This document shows, in pieces, positions 13,113-25,249 of a stretch of DNA of 64,000 nucleotides; the first letter of the stretch is position 1; each line of letters opens with the position of its first letter. The stretch covers positions 1,422,238-1,486,237 of the forward strand of contig SCFE01000028.1 in the NCBI GenBank assembly GCA_004352715.1, read 5' to 3'. Below the pieces are notes generated by a model that was not told where the DNA came from, did no database searches, and saw only the letters and a list, made by a program, of their open reading frames with translations. Origin of the DNA: Hofstenia miamia. Taxonomy: Eukaryota; Xenacoelomorpha; Acoela. The position numbers and the translations under genes are program-made.

Positions 13113-16100
13113 TATTGGGAGGCATACGCAATTATCGGAATCTGAAGACCTCAACAGCCATTAACTGAAAAATAGTAAATTTAGATAAGGAAATATATAT
13201 TAAAGCCAATAATAGTATATAAATAAATATTTTGAACAAAAGAACAATATTTGGGAACGCAGTTGTATTGTGTTACAAACCATGTGTTAATTTCAATACA
13301 AGTGACTTAGGTCTAAATATTTCATTGGGACTGAAAGCAAAATGGTACTGTGAACCTAATTAAAGAATTTGGGGTTCCAAAATGTTATGTTAATTTTATA
13401 TTCATAATTTCAACTAATTTTGGGCAAAGTTTTAAGTGATGTAATAGGACCACTTGGAAACAGGGAAAAGAATTCTATGGGATTAAAATAGTTTGAGACT
13501 TTGCAAGCACATAGTTTTCCTAGTGATAAAGTGCAACTAGAAATCTTTTAGGGGAATTACTTCTAATGCTTTTTGAGAAATCTTGCTAACAGACAGAAAT
13601 GTGTAGCAAAGCAATACCTCCTTGAAGGAAGTAAAAAAATGAGACATAAGCTCATCAATATACATCAAATGAAGCAAAAGTCACAAGTATTTGGATTTAT
13701 GCAAAAATGTAGCTGTACAAGAGACCAAGTTAACTAATGCACTTTCAATATATAATTTACATAAATCTATGAAAATTTACCGGATCCAGTGTGCCTGCTC
13801 CACAATTCTTCAAAACCTAAATTTAGGATATAAGGCTTATTTACTATGGATACTAGTAATAACACTACAAAAGTCATGTTTGATTTCTTATGTTATTTGC
13901 CATACAAAAGAAGTATAACTAGTGATATGTCCATTGAACTAAATCTGATCGATAAATTTTATCAGCTCAATACATTTTTACTTCTTCTCTATAAACGAAT
14001 AACTGGTATGATCAAATTTGGCACCAAAGCCAAGCTAGCTCACCTGATGCGCGTCCCTTTAAATCACTCACAATCACGTTTTCAACCATATTAGCAAGCC
14101 ACGCAAAAATTTTTGCAAATGATAATAGCATATGATCATACAAATTTCGCATAAAAAACTTAGCATTTTTAGTTTCAACTATGCCTTATTTTTATTAATA
14201 ATCACATTGGCCTATTGATAAATTTATAATAAATATTATAAGCGGCGTTTTAATGAACCAAGTGGCGACATTGCCGATTGCCGGTTCATTTTACGTTAAT
14301 TTTACGTTAAATTGACTGTAGTACATTTCAGAAAAATGTTTTAGGAGCCTCATCAAAAAATCGCTCTTCAATTATGTTCACTAAATTTAATGTTAAACTC
14401 TAGTAATGCGTAAACCGCTATTGCATAAAAATCCAATGCTGGGAAAAATTTTTGTTGCCCCAAATGGTTAAATGCCGCATTTAAACTCCAGTATTGCGTA
14501 CAGTTTCTGAAGAACATATTCTTCATAATTATGAGGGTGTTGGAAACCTTTTAGAAGTGGAAGAAATTTTTCTCAAAAATATGCAGAAAAACAAATGCCA
14601 ATAAAAAATTTCGAAATATTTCTGAAATCATTAATATTTTTTATAAAACTGTACATTCTGTGGACTTCTTACTGCATTTTAGTTATGTGCGGGTAGGAGT
14701 TTTAGTGCCCCACCTGCTCGGAAAAAAAATGACCAAACTGCAACTAGTCATCATATCATTTACCATAGTAAATCATCTGAAATTTTAGGAATACAAAAAT
14801 CTCAATTGAAGGAAATTTATGAATGTCACGATATCAGAAATTAAAGTAAAAAATCCTAATGGAAAAGCAATCTTCATTAAAAAAATTTCAATTCTTATAT
14901 AATCAGCATCATAGATAGATTGTCCTAGAATCCTTCAATCTGTGAATGAATTTATTACATTGGGCCTCCATTTTTGGTTTAAAATCCGTTTGCAAACATC
15001 ATAAGTTTTTCATATGCAATTAACACAAGAGATATATTATTGAAAAATAAATAATACCCACACACGCTGTTTTGTAATATTTAATCAAATTGATTGTTAT
15101 ATAACCATTTTAAATGTATTCCTCACGATTCTGAAATTGTTTTTACTTAGAGGTATTATAAGAGAAACTGTTAGTATGTCCTTAGCGGCACTCTAAATTT
15201 GCNTATATATTTGATGGCAAAATATAATTGAAAGCATTATGAATTCATCCTAAGGTTGATTTTAGATGAAGTTAAGATCATTTTCTTATCCGCTTTTTTA
15301 AATTTGAAATATGGCTAATTAATAAGTTAATGGCGTGAACATAAAATAGAGACATAGAATTGAACACAAAAAGTAAATAATTTGGCATTTATTTTAAACG
15401 AAATCAATTTGTTTAAGTAGTGGAAAAAATTCACTTAAAAAGAGCCTTCTGGATTGAGCGAAACAAATAGTTTGTTAAGTAGAACGCCTTATATAGAAAT
15501 AAAGACAAAACATTGTAAAGATTTCCAATTAGAGTTATTAAATTTTATATTACTTTACTAATTGTCAAAGACTTTCCTGTTGAGAGAGCCTACTTCTAAC
15601 TAAATTTATTCACCGTTTATACACCATGCCACGCTCTATTTATATACAAGACTTCAATCACTTTTTCAAGACAAAAAATATGTTATGAGAAAGGTCAACT
15701 CAGCAAATCAACTGAAGTTGTAATTATTGAAAATTTTTCCTGAATTTTTCTCAAATAAATTGAATTTTAAAAACAACACAGCATGTCTTTTAACAGTTTC
15801 ATTCGAACATTTCCAGTGATATTCTGTTTCACAAAACATGCATATCTTACGGATTTTATTTCATTATTTTTCGTTGGCAGTAATGAAATTTTATTCTCAT
15901 TTTCGTCTCAAAGAGTGACTTGATTTTTTCAAATACCGAATATGAATTTCTTTAATGATTTTTTGTAATGCTACATTTATTAATTGCTAAAATTTGCCAA
16001 AAATCGTTAGTAGATCCAAAACAAACTTTCAATAAACCTAATAGGGTAAAAGACCATTTACTAAGAATGCAAAAAAACAATAAGCAATACTAGTGTACAC

Positions 16101-16200
16101 TTACATATCATCAATACAATTTACACAAATCAAGATATGGGTTTTAAATTTGAACTTTTAGTTGTATTTGATGTTAATAAGAATTTTTGGCATTAAATGT
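13113..16200. other. Intergenic, no gene seen
   Basis: Includes a weak relative of the GGGAC repeat at about 13310-13460, a tandem TTTTACGTTAA at 14288, a CGGGTAGG...CTGCTCGG block at 14690, and a single n at 15203 where contigs were probably joined. The open frames at 13691-14094 have no recognisable motif. Confidence 0.55.
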
Positions 16201-16530
16201 CTTAGATAGAGAGAGAGTTTGGTTAACGGGTTAACGGTTTGTACGGTGATGAAATTTTCGTGGGTTTCTCAATGATTGATCTTCAGTGCGAATGAGATGA
16301 TGAAGGGAATGACAATTCCATATTTGTTTCCACACTCTGTTGCACTAGTTTGTTCGTCTTTCTAAGGGTGATGGAATGTCGTTTCTATTAGATAGTATAG
16401 TGTTGAGTGCTCTTATTTGAATTCGTTCCATGGATTACTCTTGAGCTTTTGTAATTGATTAATACCAGTATTCTAGTACTGGACGAATTAATGTTTGGTA
16501 TATCTTTACCAAATCATTTTCTTTAATGGA
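16201..16530 (-). pseudogene. LINE reverse transcriptase tail remnant
   Basis: The minus strand from about 16530 reads NDLVKIYQTLIRPVLEYWY, then SITKAQ, MERIQIRALNTILSNRN and IPSPLERRTN, with stops between. This is the conserved segment after the reverse transcriptase palm of CR1/Jockey-like LINEs (L-Y-x-x-L-I-x-P, then Q-x-x-A-L). It ends at 16201-16219 in an imperfect CT/TCTA run that may be the element's tail. No palm, endonuclease or ORF1 is attached. Confidence 0.55.
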
Positions 16531-18143
16531 TGTGCAGCAGTTTTGGGTAGGTCAGTGTAGCAGTTTTGATTCATAGTCATGCGATTACATTTATATAAGT
16601 GTTTCATTGTAAATAGTATTGGAAATACCCCGAATAATTTGAAAGAGCAGTTTTCGACATGAGACCCTTTCAGTAAAAAACTGCTGACGTTCATAAAAAA
16701 AGTTGTATTCGAAGTTACTTAATGCAATAATGAATTAAACGGAATGAGAACTTTTCAAAAAATGTGTTATAACATTAAGATTTAAGTTTGCAATGTTAAA
16801 CCCACCTCACAATTTCTAATGTGTAAGAATTTCGTATTAATGCTATTTCTAGTAGCGGTAATTTAAGGTAACAAATTGCTTTTTGTCCACATATAATTTA
16901 TTCAAGCCTGTTAAATAATATTGCAAGCTTTTGATATGTACACATCTATATGTTTGGGCCCACTCATGTAATGATGACGTTTTGTGCTAAGAATTATTCC
17001 TGTGCCTGAAGTATATGAAAATATCAATTTTTTCAATGAGAAACGCGATTTTAGTAAAAAAATAAATTCTTATCATTCCCAATGTTCAGATAATGAGTTG
17101 GTCCAATGCCCATGGAAACAACAACTACCTTAAAATATTTTGCTTTCTGTAGAAAAGTAGAGTGAGCCCTGTTTAGGGGTGCTCACCGCCGACAACCTTT
17201 CTCTTTGCGCACCATATACCTGGATGCCAAATCGCAAAAACAATCGAAAATAAAGACAAAACAAGTCTCTATCTTGTGGTGGCTTCCGATTTAAAGATCT
17301 TGTTGAGTTATACGCGTTTAAAATTTTTTGAATAAATCATTACAGATTTTAAAAAATTCTTACTAGAATTAAGGATAAGAACTCTAGAAAATTGGGCCAG
17401 TGAAGTATATCAATTGCATGTTGTCCGAAATAAATAATTATATTACACAATCTTTACAATATTTATATGAAACCAGATATCGGTAATCACTTTTCTTCAT
17501 TGAATATTTAAGAAAAACTTTTTTATCATTTACTGTCAAATTGTAAAAACGTGCATTTTATAAACAAATACCGCTGCGTGTTTGATAAGAGGTCTCTTGT
17601 GTATAAAAACGCTTTTTCTATGTTTCTTAGTGCTATTGGAAGTGGTGTGCGGAAGGCTTTACATTTGACTTTTATAAAGTAGCTGTCTTAACAACCATAC
17701 CTATTCCCTACAGATTAATAATTTGACAGGAATATCAATGGCTTGTTTTTCTACATTTGACGTTTTTATTAAAAATTAATTTTATGTTACAAACAATAGA
17801 TACATATTACAAAAACTACTTTGCGAGTGGGCGTTCCGTTGTCTACGCTCTAAACCAATAACGTTATTCTTTACTTGTGTTAATAGTTTTAGCAGAAACT
17901 TGACGACTCTTGTGAACATTTCTATTTACTCAATTGGTTTAATTGCAAAATATTTTATCAGCTCTCTATTTTTAGCAGACATCATTGCACTTATAGTTGA
18001 CTAATAGACAAGAACATAGATAATATATATTTGTTTTTTATTAGCATGTGAGGTAACTTGGCACTAGAGTTTCAAATACATTATATTTTCATTGATATTC
18101 TTAATGAGTAGATACAATTAACAAACTAATTATTAACGTTTAC
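16531..18143. other. Intergenic with dispersed repeat
   Basis: No gene seen. Holds copy 3 of repeat family A at about 16950-17105 and a G+C-richer block at 17160-17220. Confidence 0.5.
16950..17105 (+). repeat. Dispersed repeat family A, copy 3
   Basis: Shares CTGTGCCTGAAGTATATGAA-like, CAATGAGAAACGCGATTTT and AATGTTCAGATAAT blocks with the copies near 326, 8855 and 23340. TGCCCATGG follows. Confidence 0.45.
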
Positions 18144-18151
18144 ATGTACAT
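18144..18151. repeat. Left 8 bp target duplication
   Basis: ATGTACAT, repeated exactly at 19131-19138. The word is itself a palindrome. Confidence 0.75.
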
Positions 18152-18459
18152 CAGAGCTGTAAATGGATCAAGATGTGTTGACCTAACCCAATTCAACCCG
18201 AAATTCAGCTAATGAATTTCGACCACCCAATCCAATTCAAGTTTTTTTGTCTTTTAGTGTGTTTGGCCCAAACCACAGTTGCCTGAAAATATGACCAGAA
18301 TGTAACTACAATTTAAATACTCTGCGCGTATTTGCTTCATAGCTATTTTACATACACGCATTTGAAAGGAAGCACATATAATATGTATTATAACGTAAAT
18401 ATAGATAGTCAATATTACAAAAAATTTTTATATATTGAAATTTGCAGAAATTAACACAC

Positions 18460-18509
<50 letters not shown>

Positions 18510-18932
18510 GTGTGTATATATAAATATATATATACTGTATATATATATATATAATACCAGAATGACATAGAAGAGATCATAGAGAAAAAAACTAAGCTAA
18601 AACACATTGAAACGCTCAAAAATAGCAAAAAGCTTACCAAATTGCAAATCATTAAAACTGCAATTATATATTTGGCCAAACTTTCAATTGCTTTGATACA
18701 TCAATTTTGTATTGATTAGCAAGTTCTGTTTGAGCATTCTTTTGAATGTTTCTAAGCTTGCCGATGCTCTTATGTGAATCCTAAACAGCCTTTAAAGTCT
18801 CAAACCGCTTTGTTCAAGTTGAACAGAGCTATTGGTACATGTAAGTGTGCTTCCCAGTTGTGATGAAAATTTGTCATAAGACTTATTCATGTGTAAATTA
18901 AAATATGAATTTTTTTGCAATGGAAAATCCTN

Positions 18933-18965
<33 letters not shown>

Positions 18966-19130
18966 TGTAAACATGCATGCATGTTGTTTTCACTAGCCCA
19001 ATGATGACTAATGCTGCTTGAAAACATTAATCCAGCCGGTTTTTCTATTATATATGTTCATATATCTATTTTTGCTTTACTCAACCAAAAAAATTTGCAA
19101 GAACTGTGACTCAAGCCCGTTACAGCCCTG
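18152..19130. mobile_element. Non-autonomous hAT-like element, 979 bp
   Basis: The left end CAGAGCTGTAAATGG and the inverted right end CAGGGCTGTAACGGG match at 12 of 15 positions. The element is bounded on both sides by the identical 8-mer ATGTACAT, the duplication length known for hAT transposition. Inside are no transposase remnants, only two TA microsatellites (18461-18563 and 18933-18962), a single n at 18932, and a partial copy of repeat family A near 18850-18930. The internal family A copy was either captured or inserted later. The large, coding-free inside marks it as dependent on an outside transposase. Confidence 0.75.
18461..18563. repeat. (TA)n-rich microsatellite
   Basis: Imperfect TA array interrupted by GTG and AAA. 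It produces a false Tyr/Ile-rich open frame. Confidence 0.85.
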
Positions 19131-19138
19131 ATGTACAT
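19131..19138. repeat. Right 8 bp target duplication
   Basis: ATGTACAT, matching 18144-18151. Confidence 0.75.
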
Positions 19139-20052
19139 GAAAGTTGGATTAATTTTTGTAAATTTTTATGGATAAGAAAAAATTTGATAAATTGATGAAG
19201 CTGTACCCTTGTCGACTAGTAAATTCAATTGATTCACATCGAATGAGAAATGTTAATATTCTATGATATTTCCTATTTCATCAGATATTTTTCTACCTCT
19301 CATGTTGCAGCAAATTCGTGTTCCCGCAATTTGCGTATTCTTCTTATCCTCCTGGGACATTAAATTTCTGAAAATTGAAGTTTGGAAAACATTTTCTCAA
19401 AAATTTAAAAGAAAAGTCATTGACTACCTCCATAAGCAATGTATCTGTCATATGAGTACGTTTGGTACGTGGTCGTGTGGAGGTCGTTATTGCGATACAC
19501 TCTACAGGCTTGAAGGTAAACTATGCATAAAATATATAAAAATATAAAATGTTTCTTTGTACACCCTGTCTTGCAACAGTATCTCCCAGAAATTGCTCTT
19601 TAAAAAGGATAATTAATTAGTATTAAACTGGTAAGCTGTAAATTCTTAGTCCATTTGTCGTGTTGTTGTCTTTTTTACATATTTTGTTATTAAAGTGTAA
19701 CTAAGAGAAAAATTCTTGACCACTTCCTAGCTGTTGTTGATTGTGAAGACTATGTTATTGTTTTATATGTATTTTTCATATTTTAGTAATAAATAAATAT
19801 TATTAAGAATAAAACTTAGATATGAAGTGGATTGGAGGAATTTCATACGATGATTGTACATATACAAGCACAGTCATATTAAAATAATTTTGACTCAAAA
19901 AATGTGGAGTGAAGAAATCTTAATCATAACATTGTAGAAAACGGCCAAACGCATAAAATTATCCATTTTTAGAAGTAATTTAAAGAGCTCATGTAAAAAC
20001 ATTTTTATAATTTTTCTATATATATTATACTACGGTTGAAAGACACCGGACA

Positions 20053-20088
20053 TGGTGTTATAAAATTATTAACGGACATATAACACCA
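20053..20088. repeat. Short inverted repeat
   Basis: TGGTGTTATA and its exact reverse complement are separated by 16 bases. This could form a hairpin or be a protein-binding palindrome. No context supports a function. Confidence 0.5.
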
Positions 20089-23000
20089 TAAACAATGCCG
20101 AGAAAATGTAAAAATGACATTAATGAGCAATAAATGTTAAATAAGAATTGAGCGAAGTCAACTATTAATAAACCTTTTGGAATCACATGGTTGCCTTATA
20201 TGGTACGTGTACATATTATAGAATATTTGATAGAAAAATCCAGCAGGTCTCAGGAAGAAAGAAATATTTATTAGGATTATACAATAATATATCAACGAAA
20301 ATCCTTTTGATGTTGTCACTGGCTAACACTAAAATGAGGTCAAATATTTTGATGAAAATTAGGAGAACAAACGTTTTTTTTCAAATGACTAATCGAAAAT
20401 TGATAAGAATTATTAAGTATCAGGACGTCAAAATATATCAAGATATGAAGTCGCAATGAGGTTGAAGTTTGCTGTTAACAAAAGGATAGTTTCTTGGTAA
20501 ACGACTTGTTAGCCAAAATTTAAAATCCCACACAATTTAAAGGCAATATTTAAATATTTTACTATGAATGATTAGTAAAAGTCGAGGGAGGCTCTTCTCA
20601 TTATGTTAATCGCAAAGATAAAATTTTCATTTCCGATATGTTACGTTATTCATTATCAGTTGTTTAAAATTCTAAAATAACTGAACATCACATAAAAATT
20701 TAACTCTTAAATTACACGTAAACTCATCACGCGCAAGTTAAGCATATCCCTACGTTCTTTTAAAATAATTTCCTGAACAAAAGATTTTCAAAATATGTTA
20801 ATATTGGATTAAAATTAATTTTTTAATATTGCGAATAACGCATAATAAATCTTCCACATCTAAGCTCATTTTGATTGTTTTCTTTGATTCATAGATATCA
20901 GTGTCACTGTAAAAAAAATTTATTCACAGTATGTGTGAAATGCTAGATAAACTACAATTTTTCTTCTGCTTGTCAACTGCATCGTATTGTTTGGTTGAAT
21001 GCATCGATCAAGTGGTGTTATAAATGACTATGCTATGATTTTATTTGCTAAAGATTTTACACTACGTCTGCTTTTAGGAGAAGAAAGCCAAACATCATAA
21101 ATCCAGATAATTACCTTTGTAGCGATCTAGAAATTTCTAATTGACATTTTAACTTCAAGTTAATCACAATGTGTTCATTTACTAAATAATATTTCTGCTC
21201 ATATATGAATGGATTGAAAGAGAGAAGGATATTTCATTAAACAGGGTGAATGACATATGTATGACCATTGCAACAAGAACTAGTTGACAATAATTGTTAT
21301 GAAATATAAAGTATCTCTCAAACCACTTTCAGAATTGGTGATTGACTTACCAAACTTAAATAATGCCACTTGACAAAATTTATACTGTTTTTAAATACGA
21401 TTGCCAAAGTAGAACTAGCTGCTTTATTGGAATTTTTTAAAAACTTACTTTGTATTAGCATATGCTATGGTCTTCAGAAAATATTCAGTTACGTTTTTTT
21501 GTGAACAACAGGTGTTTCCAATTTTGATTTAAATAAGAAATCTTGCTCGCTTATATCAATATATAAAGTTAGGCTAATTACTCCAAAAACAAATGCCTAA
21601 TAATTTTAGAGCAAAACTTTTAATACCCTATGTGACAAGTTGTTAAGAAATTCACTAAGCAATGTAGTGTCAAGACCATGGTCTACTCGAGGAGGCTTAG
21701 CCCATTTGCTAAGTTCATTTGCGAAATCATTTTTTATTGTTAAATGTATATTCCCAGTCTGGAGTTTCAGATCTTACTCGTTGTTAAATTAAATTTGTTA
21801 GAAAATACAATTGAAAAGCAATTTTATTCCAAACACATGTCTACATAACTCTAAAATTTAGAGCCTCATTGTTACTTATTTATGAGTACAAACCTGGAAA
21901 AGATCAATGCAAAACCTAAAAACATTTGCTAATTAATTAAAACTTTTGTTAAAGTTGCTAAATTTCTACTATTGTAATTTTGAAAATAATTTAAATGTCA
22001 TTATGAAAACAAAAAATCAACTGATATATTTGGAAAGTCATCACTACCTATATCCAGAATAGCAATAATTATTTGGATGGTGAATATATTAGACAGCATC
22101 TTTCTATATTGTTCTATTGATATCCCTTTAGTAAATGTATTAACTACAATGTGAATTGATTACGAAGACAAAATAATATATATTAGAAACAAGAATTTTC
22201 TATAAAACTACATTGAATCTTCGGTACAGTAAAAATTAAAAAACATTTTAAATGCTGTTTGCAGAAAAGCATAGACAGATAGTCTTAAAGATTAGGATAT
22301 TGTTAATTTGTCAATGAAAATTGAAATTTTAATAATACTAAGATTGAAGTGTTATTCCTTTTTACCAAAGTAAGCGTGAAATGTTAAAAGTATAACTTTG
22401 AGAAAACGTTGATAAATTTTAAAATGCAAATTAACATAGTTTTTCTAAAGAACTTCTTTCATTACAATAAAAAAAATAAATTTTTCAAATATTTGTACGT
22501 ATATAGAATATTTAAATTGCAGTTATTCTTTAGTCAAAAATGCTATTTTTACCCAAAAAATAAAATCTGTTGATAAGATTAGTTAGTCAAGAACAAATAA
22601 TTTTAGCAGTTATAATTTTGAAATGATATTCATTTTCTTTTATAAAGGTTAATTTTTTGCCATGCCCTTTAATATATCCTCGTAGTCAGACATCATTAAG
22701 GATTGTCAATTTTTGCAAATTGTTGAATTTTTATCAGTAAACACGTTTGTCAGCTAGACATTTTGATTTGATTTTGTAATGAATTTTAGGCAAGGACAAT
22801 GGGAAAACATTTGACGGATGGTGTCGCAACAATTACATTTGAATTCATAAATAAATGAACATGAAATATAATGCCAAAAAATTATGCTTTGAGATCTCAT
22901 CAATTCAGACTGACACATTATATTTACTGTCAAATAAAACCGAAAAATTGTTTTGATTTAATTATTTCTTCGTAAGTGGCTGGTGAAACGCAGTCTACGA

Positions 23001-23319
23001 GGACGTCTTTACGCCATCTGTTCTCTAATTTGGCAGGTTTTGATTCCCAAATAAAGACACTTCCTAGCTTGAAGTAGTCATAAACGGTGAATAGTAACCA
23101 TTATATAAAAATGAATAATGCAATAATTTGACGTTTTTTCAATGATGCTTTATTTAAGAATTCGCTAGTATTCGGAAATTTCGGATGCTATAGATTATCA
23201 TTCACACTAAAGTTTGCAATTTTACAAATTAGGTCTCGAATTGTAAATCGGGAAATTCTTTTTCGGTACAACCCATTTTGTCCGAGTCTATTATGAATTT
23301 TGGAAATTATGGCATTTTA

Positions 23320-23425
23320 ATGTGCCTTAATGTAAAGATGAACGATTGTTGCCGTGCCTGAAACAATTCTTCATGGAAAATTCAAGTTTCTTTAGAAACT
23401 AATGTTCAGATAATCAGGCCGCCTG
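23320..23425 (+). repeat. Dispersed repeat family A, copy 5 (partial)
   Basis: CCGTGCCTGAA, CATGGAAAATTCAAG and ACTAATGTTCAGATAAT follow one another as in the copy near 17005, with internal deletions. Confidence 0.4.
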
Positions 23426-23521
23426 AAGCATATAGAATGCATTTTTTTCGGTAGTCATGCAGCGCAATCTCCTATAAGGAGAGCTATGTGCAAAGTCAAG
23501 GTTCGCACTATGTCTACAGGC

Positions 23522-24194
23522 CAGAGTTGGAATCGAGTTGAAACTTTAAAACTGGCCCCGAACCCGAAAGAAAATTTTAACCAGATTTCAATTCGAATTT
23601 CAAAAATCAAGTATGAAACTGATAAAAATTATAATTCATTAAATCCGTACTCAAAATTTAATTTTTTTGATGTTCTGAAAAATAATTTAATATTTCTAAG
23701 ACTTCTTTCTATGGTGTCAGCTACCAGTGAGGAGAGTCTTTCAGTCATAGTAAGCCCACAAGAAGAGAAATCTCTCTCAGATCAACCTCTTCAATAACAA
23801 ATCGAGATGGAAATCTTTTCATTTCAGAAGATAATTCATTTATGAAAAACTGAAATACTTGCAGATGCATGATAAAATGTTTAGAAATCAAAGCCCTAAT
23901 TCTTATTTTTTTTCAAGTCAATCATACTTCTGATTAGCTTACTTTTAGACTTAGCAACTATCTTCGTACTACTATAAGCGCGCAATAGAAGATAGTTCTT
24001 TTTAATACAACGTAATTGTTCGGTAAACAATCTAACACCAAGTTGAAATGTCCTTGAGATGATGCACATTACAATAGTTCCAAAAAATTACAATGCTATT
24101 ATTATTATATCTTATTAAGCCTAAAAAACGTTTTCCAACAGAACTCAACCAGTTTTGCTTTCAAAAACTCAACCAGAACCCGATTCCACCTCTG
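23522..24194. mobile_element. Non-autonomous hAT-like element, 673 bp
   Basis: The left end CAGAGTTGGAATCGAGTT and the inverted right end CAGAGGTGGAATCGGGTT match at 16 of 18 positions. The flanks CTACAGGC (23514-23521) and CTACAGGG (24195-24202) agree at 7 of 8 bases, the duplication length of hAT elements. The inside has no transposase motif; a 103-codon frame crossing it starts outside the element and is not a gene. The ends resemble those of the element at 55872-56729 (CAGAGNTGGAA), so the two probably belong to related families. Confidence 0.75.
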
Positions 24195-24202
24195 CTACAG
24201 GG

Positions 24203-24502
24203 ATGGGGAATGCTAACCAAGTGGAAGTTATAGGCCAAATAAGGAGTAGCCACTCTTCTATACTCAGACTTTATATGTCGTCATTAGTTTGCGATTTAGA
24301 ATTGATTAAAGCAATTTTTAAAAAAATAATGATAGATATAATTATACCACAAGTAGTTAAGCGATTGAATTTCTCCCATTAATAGTACTATAGGCCTATA
24401 GTAATCCTCACTTCCTATTCATTACCGCCTATGTCTTTTTGTTTCAGCTTTGAGCGATTACAGCAATCAATAAAAAATAGACTCGATTTGCAGACCATTT
24501 GT
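24203..24502. other. Spacer between two hAT-type elements
   Basis: AT-rich, no feature seen. Confidence 0.5.
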
Positions 24503-24510
24503 AATCGTGC
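24503..24510. repeat. Left target duplication of hAT
   Basis: AATCGTGC. It matches AATCGTGA at 27316-27323 at 7 of 8 bases. Confidence 0.7.
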
Positions 24511-24544
24511 CAGGGTATTGACGTATATATAAGAAATATACGAA

Positions 24545-24935
24545 ATATATACGAATATACGATAATTTCGGCAATTAAAAGCAATATACGATAATATACG
24601 AGACCAGACCAAGAATGTCGTATATATACGACACTCTGTAAGACGTGAATGTGATTACATATTTCCGAGATGAGATAATCGGCGTGTGCGTGTCCGCAGC
24701 GTGTCGCAATGCTGACATGTTTAAGGATTTGGTCATAACGATTTGTAATTGATATCAACCAATGAGAGATCGTATTTGTCCATCGTCAAGAACCTTATTG
24801 TCGGTGAGTGTTTGCCTATTACCATAGTTGAAAATGCCCACTTCCGAAAATTCATGTACGATGTGCAACCCAAATATCAGCCAATCTGCTATCGAACACT
24901 AATGGAAAAGCTAGACGTCTTATTTCGCCAGGCAA
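24545..24935 (+). pseudogene. Internally deleted hAT copy or duplicated contig end
   Basis: Bases 24545-24782 repeat 24938-25178 with several substitutions. From 24783 the copy jumps to transposase sequence equal to 25535-25684 (VKNLIVGECLPITIVENAHF and onward), skipping the first part of the gene. The junction falls in GTCCATC, present at both source points, which suggests a deletion by short homology. The copy stops at the single n. A real deletion derivative or an allelic contig end would both fit. Confidence 0.6.
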
Positions 24936-25249
24936 NAAATATATACGAATATACGATAATTTCTGCAATTAATAGTAATATACGATAATATACGAGACCA
25001 GATCAAGTATGTCGTATATATACGACACTCTGTAAGATGTGAATGTGATTGCATATTTCCGAGATGAGATAATCGGCGTGTGCGTGTCCGCAGCGTGTCG
25101 CAATGCTGACATGTTTAAGGATTTGGTCATAACGATTTGTAATTGATATCAACCAATGAGAGATCGTATTTGTCCATCAGCGCCACCCACACGCACACGC
25201 TAAATTGCATATACTCACGTGTTATTCAAAGTTTGTTTATCTTGCAGTC

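Larger units (their letters stand above)
19139..23513. other. Intergenic, no confirmed gene
   Basis: A 94-codon frame at 19263-19547 has a Cys-containing end and GGTAAAC that could be a splice donor, but no known motif. A 10 bp perfect stem (20053-20062 with 20079-20088) is present. A 56-codon minus frame at 22930-23100 has protein-like composition but is unidentified. Copy 5 of repeat family A lies near 23320-23425. Confidence 0.45.
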
